A stretch of 44,886 nt of DNA from Megasphaera massiliensis (GTDB lineage: Bacteria; Bacillota; Negativicutes; Veillonellales; Megasphaeraceae). The stretch's first letter is position 1; the number at the start of each line of letters is the position of its first letter. Where the stretch lies: assembly GCF_000455225.1 (NCBI RefSeq), contig NZ_HF954536.1, positions 91,326 to 136,211 on the forward strand, read 5' to 3'. The position numbers and the translations under genes were made by a program. Below, piece by piece: positions 43,634 to 44,886 of the stretch. The notes under the pieces are model-generated. The model had not been told where the DNA came from. It worked only from the letters and a program-made list of their open reading frames with translations, and searched no databases.

Positions 43634-44827
43634 ATGGGAAGAAAAATTACAGAAAAAGTTACTTGGGTCGGAAAAATCGATTGGGAACTGAATAAGTTTC
43701 ACGGCCATGAATATTCGACGGAAAAGGGTTCGTCTTATAATTCCTATCTAGTTCGCGACCAGAAAGTCGCCTTGATCGATACGGTATGGAAACCCTTCGA
43801 TGAAGAATTCGTCGATTACTTAAAACAGGAAATCGACTTGAATAAAATCGATTACATCGTCATGAATCATAATGAAAATGACCACAGTGGGGCACTGCCG
43901 GCTTTGATGCGGGAAATCCCCGACGTTCCCATTTACTGTACCCAAAAAGGCGAAGCCATTCTTCGCGGGCTGTATCACCAAGATTGGAATTACGTCAACG
44001 TCAAAACGGGCGATACCCTGGATCTTGGTGACAGTAAGCTGGTATTCATTGAAGCGCCCATGCTCCACTGGCCGGATACGATGTTTACCTATATGACCGG
44101 TGACAATATCCTCTTCAGTAATGACGGCTTCGGTCAGCATTTTGCCAGCGAATGGATGTATAACGACTGCGTCAACCAGGCAGAACTCTATCATGAAGCC
44201 ATGAAGTATTATGCCAATATCTTGAATCTCTACAGTCCCATGGTCATCCGTAAGATTGATGAGATCTTAAAGATGAACGTTCCCGTCAATATGATCTGCC
44301 CCAGCCACGGCGTCATCTGGCGCGATAATCCCCTGCAAATCGTGGAAACATATCAGAAGTGGGCTAAAGAATATCAGGAAAATCAGATTACCATCATTTA
44401 CGATACGATGTGGAACGCCACGCGGCGCATGGCTGAATCGATTGCCCAAGGCCTTCGTGAGGCCGACCCGACGCTGACGGTCAAGTTGTATAATTCAGCC
44501 GTCGACGATAAGAACGATATCGTCACGGAAGTCTTTAAATCGAAGGCTATTTTAGTCGGCTCACCGACAATCAACTACGGATTTCTCTACTCTATCGGCG
44601 GCATCATGGAGATGATTCGCGGTCTGAAGTTTAAAAACAAGAAAGCCGCAGCCTTTGGCAGTTACGGCTGGAGCGGCGAATCGGTCAAACAGATTACGGG
44701 CCTTTTAAAAGAAGCCGGATTTGAACTGGTTAACGACGGACTCCGCTGCCAGTGGAACCCCGACATGGAATCACAAAACCTCTGCCGTGACTTTGGGCAC
44801 GATTTTGCAAAGTCTCTGGCAAAATAA
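43634..44827 (+). CDS. fprA: FprA-family flavodiiron protein
   Basis: A 397-residue cytoplasmic protein that reduces oxygen to water or nitric oxide to nitrous oxide, protecting anaerobes. The beta-lactamase-like domain carries the di-iron ligands: the HxExDH motif in MNHNENDHSG, His in PMLHWPDTMFTY, Asp in SNDGFGQH, and the last His in CPSHGVIW. The flavodoxin domain (from about residue 250) has the FMN loop YDTMWNATRRMAESIA and GSPTINYGF, GSYGWSGESV. No rubredoxin domain is attached, so electrons come from a separate donor. GAAAGGAG precedes the ATG. No consensus promoter is certain in the 43425-43633 leader, where I see only a small GGGC/GCCC hairpin near 43561. Confidence 0.96.
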   Translation: MGRKITEKVTWVGKIDWELNKFHGHEYSTEKGSSYNSYLVRDQKVALIDTVWKPFDEEFVDYLKQEIDLNKIDYIVMNHNENDHSGALPALMREIPDVPIYCTQKGEAILRGLYHQDWNYVNVKTGDTLDLGDSKLVFIEAPMLHWPDTMFTYMTGDNILFSNDGFGQHFASEWMYNDCVNQAELYHEAMKYYANILNLYSPMVIRKIDEILKMNVPVNMICPSHGVIWRDNPLQIVETYQKWAKEYQENQITIIYDTMWNATRRMAESIAQGLREADPTLTVKLYNSAVDDKNDIVTEVFKSKAILVGSPTINYGFLYSIGGIMEMIRGLKFKNKKAAAFGSYGWSGESVKQITGLLKEAGFELVNDGLRCQWNPDMESQNLCRDFGHDFAKSLAK

Positions 44828-44843
44828 GCCTCTTCTGTCTCAT

Positions 44844-44883
44844 AAAAAAAATCGGATCTCTCCCTCGAGAGGTCCGATTTTTA
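44844..44883 (+). terminator. Terminator after fprA
   Basis: AATCGGATCTCTC pairs with GAGAGGTCCGATT (one T-G pair) over a CCTC loop, followed by T residues at the window edge. Confidence 0.9.
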
Positions 44884-44886
44884 TTT

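Overview
The window is a contiguous piece of a low-to-mid GC, diderm Firmicute chromosome around the replication origin. Gene content (an exported Skp/OmpH chaperone alongside Firmicute-type rpmH-rnpA-yidD-yidC-jag-mnmE-mnmG-rsmG, DUF2953-GerW and yaaA-recF-remB) points to the Negativicutes, and I would guess a Megasphaera-like member of the Veillonellaceae. That taxon is inferred from protein style, not proven.

Layout. 1-4.5 kb: purA, an Old Yellow Enzyme-type oxidoreductase, a DUF2953-GerW pair and a Skp-like chaperone. 4.6-10.7 kb: a copper island with csoR-copA (plus strand) convergent with a two-component system whose kinase has a Met-rich sensor loop, then a membrane protein with a His/Met pentapeptide tail and a small secreted Tyr/Gly/His peptide. 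A perfect ParB site (parS) lies inside copA. 10.7-14.5 kb: a BASS transporter and panC behind a leader with a pan-motif-like hairpin and an intrinsic terminator, divergent from an SSS-family symporter. 14.5-16.4 kb: HxlR regulator, a small ABM-like protein and an orphan amino-acid binding lipoprotein. 16.4-22.2 kb: one fructose operon, fruR-fruK-fruA-ptsH-ptsI, which also carries the general PTS proteins; its HPr has Lys at position 46 instead of the regulatory Ser. 22.3-23.9 kb: an OFA-family MFS transporter controlled by a clear ZTP (pfl) riboswitch with a mutually exclusive terminator. 23.9-31.3 kb: dacF-like carboxypeptidase, rsmG, mnmG, mnmE, jag, yidC, yidD, rnpA and rpmH (rpmH is only 44 codons and starts with TTG).

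31.3-33.4 kb: a bipartite oriC, with DnaA-box clusters on both sides of dnaA. The dnaA-dnaN gap has four perfect boxes and a DnaA-trio next to an AT-rich stretch, so unwinding most likely occurs there. 33.4-39 kb: dnaN, yaaA, recF, a DciA-like protein with a zinc ribbon, remB-like and gyrB. 39-44.9 kb: a class I aminotransferase, an exported protein with a Gly/Trp tail, a CorC/HlyC-type membrane protein, gpsA and a flavodiiron protein.

Most genes left of oriC are on the minus strand and most to the right on the plus strand, as expected for bidirectional replication from 31-33 kb. No tRNA, rRNA, insertion sequence, phage gene or CRISPR array was recognised. The most unusual items are the ZTP riboswitch on a transporter, the parS in the copA linker with no parA/parB nearby, the HPr Lys46, the pan-like leader on a transporter-panC operon, and the Met/His-rich copper cluster.
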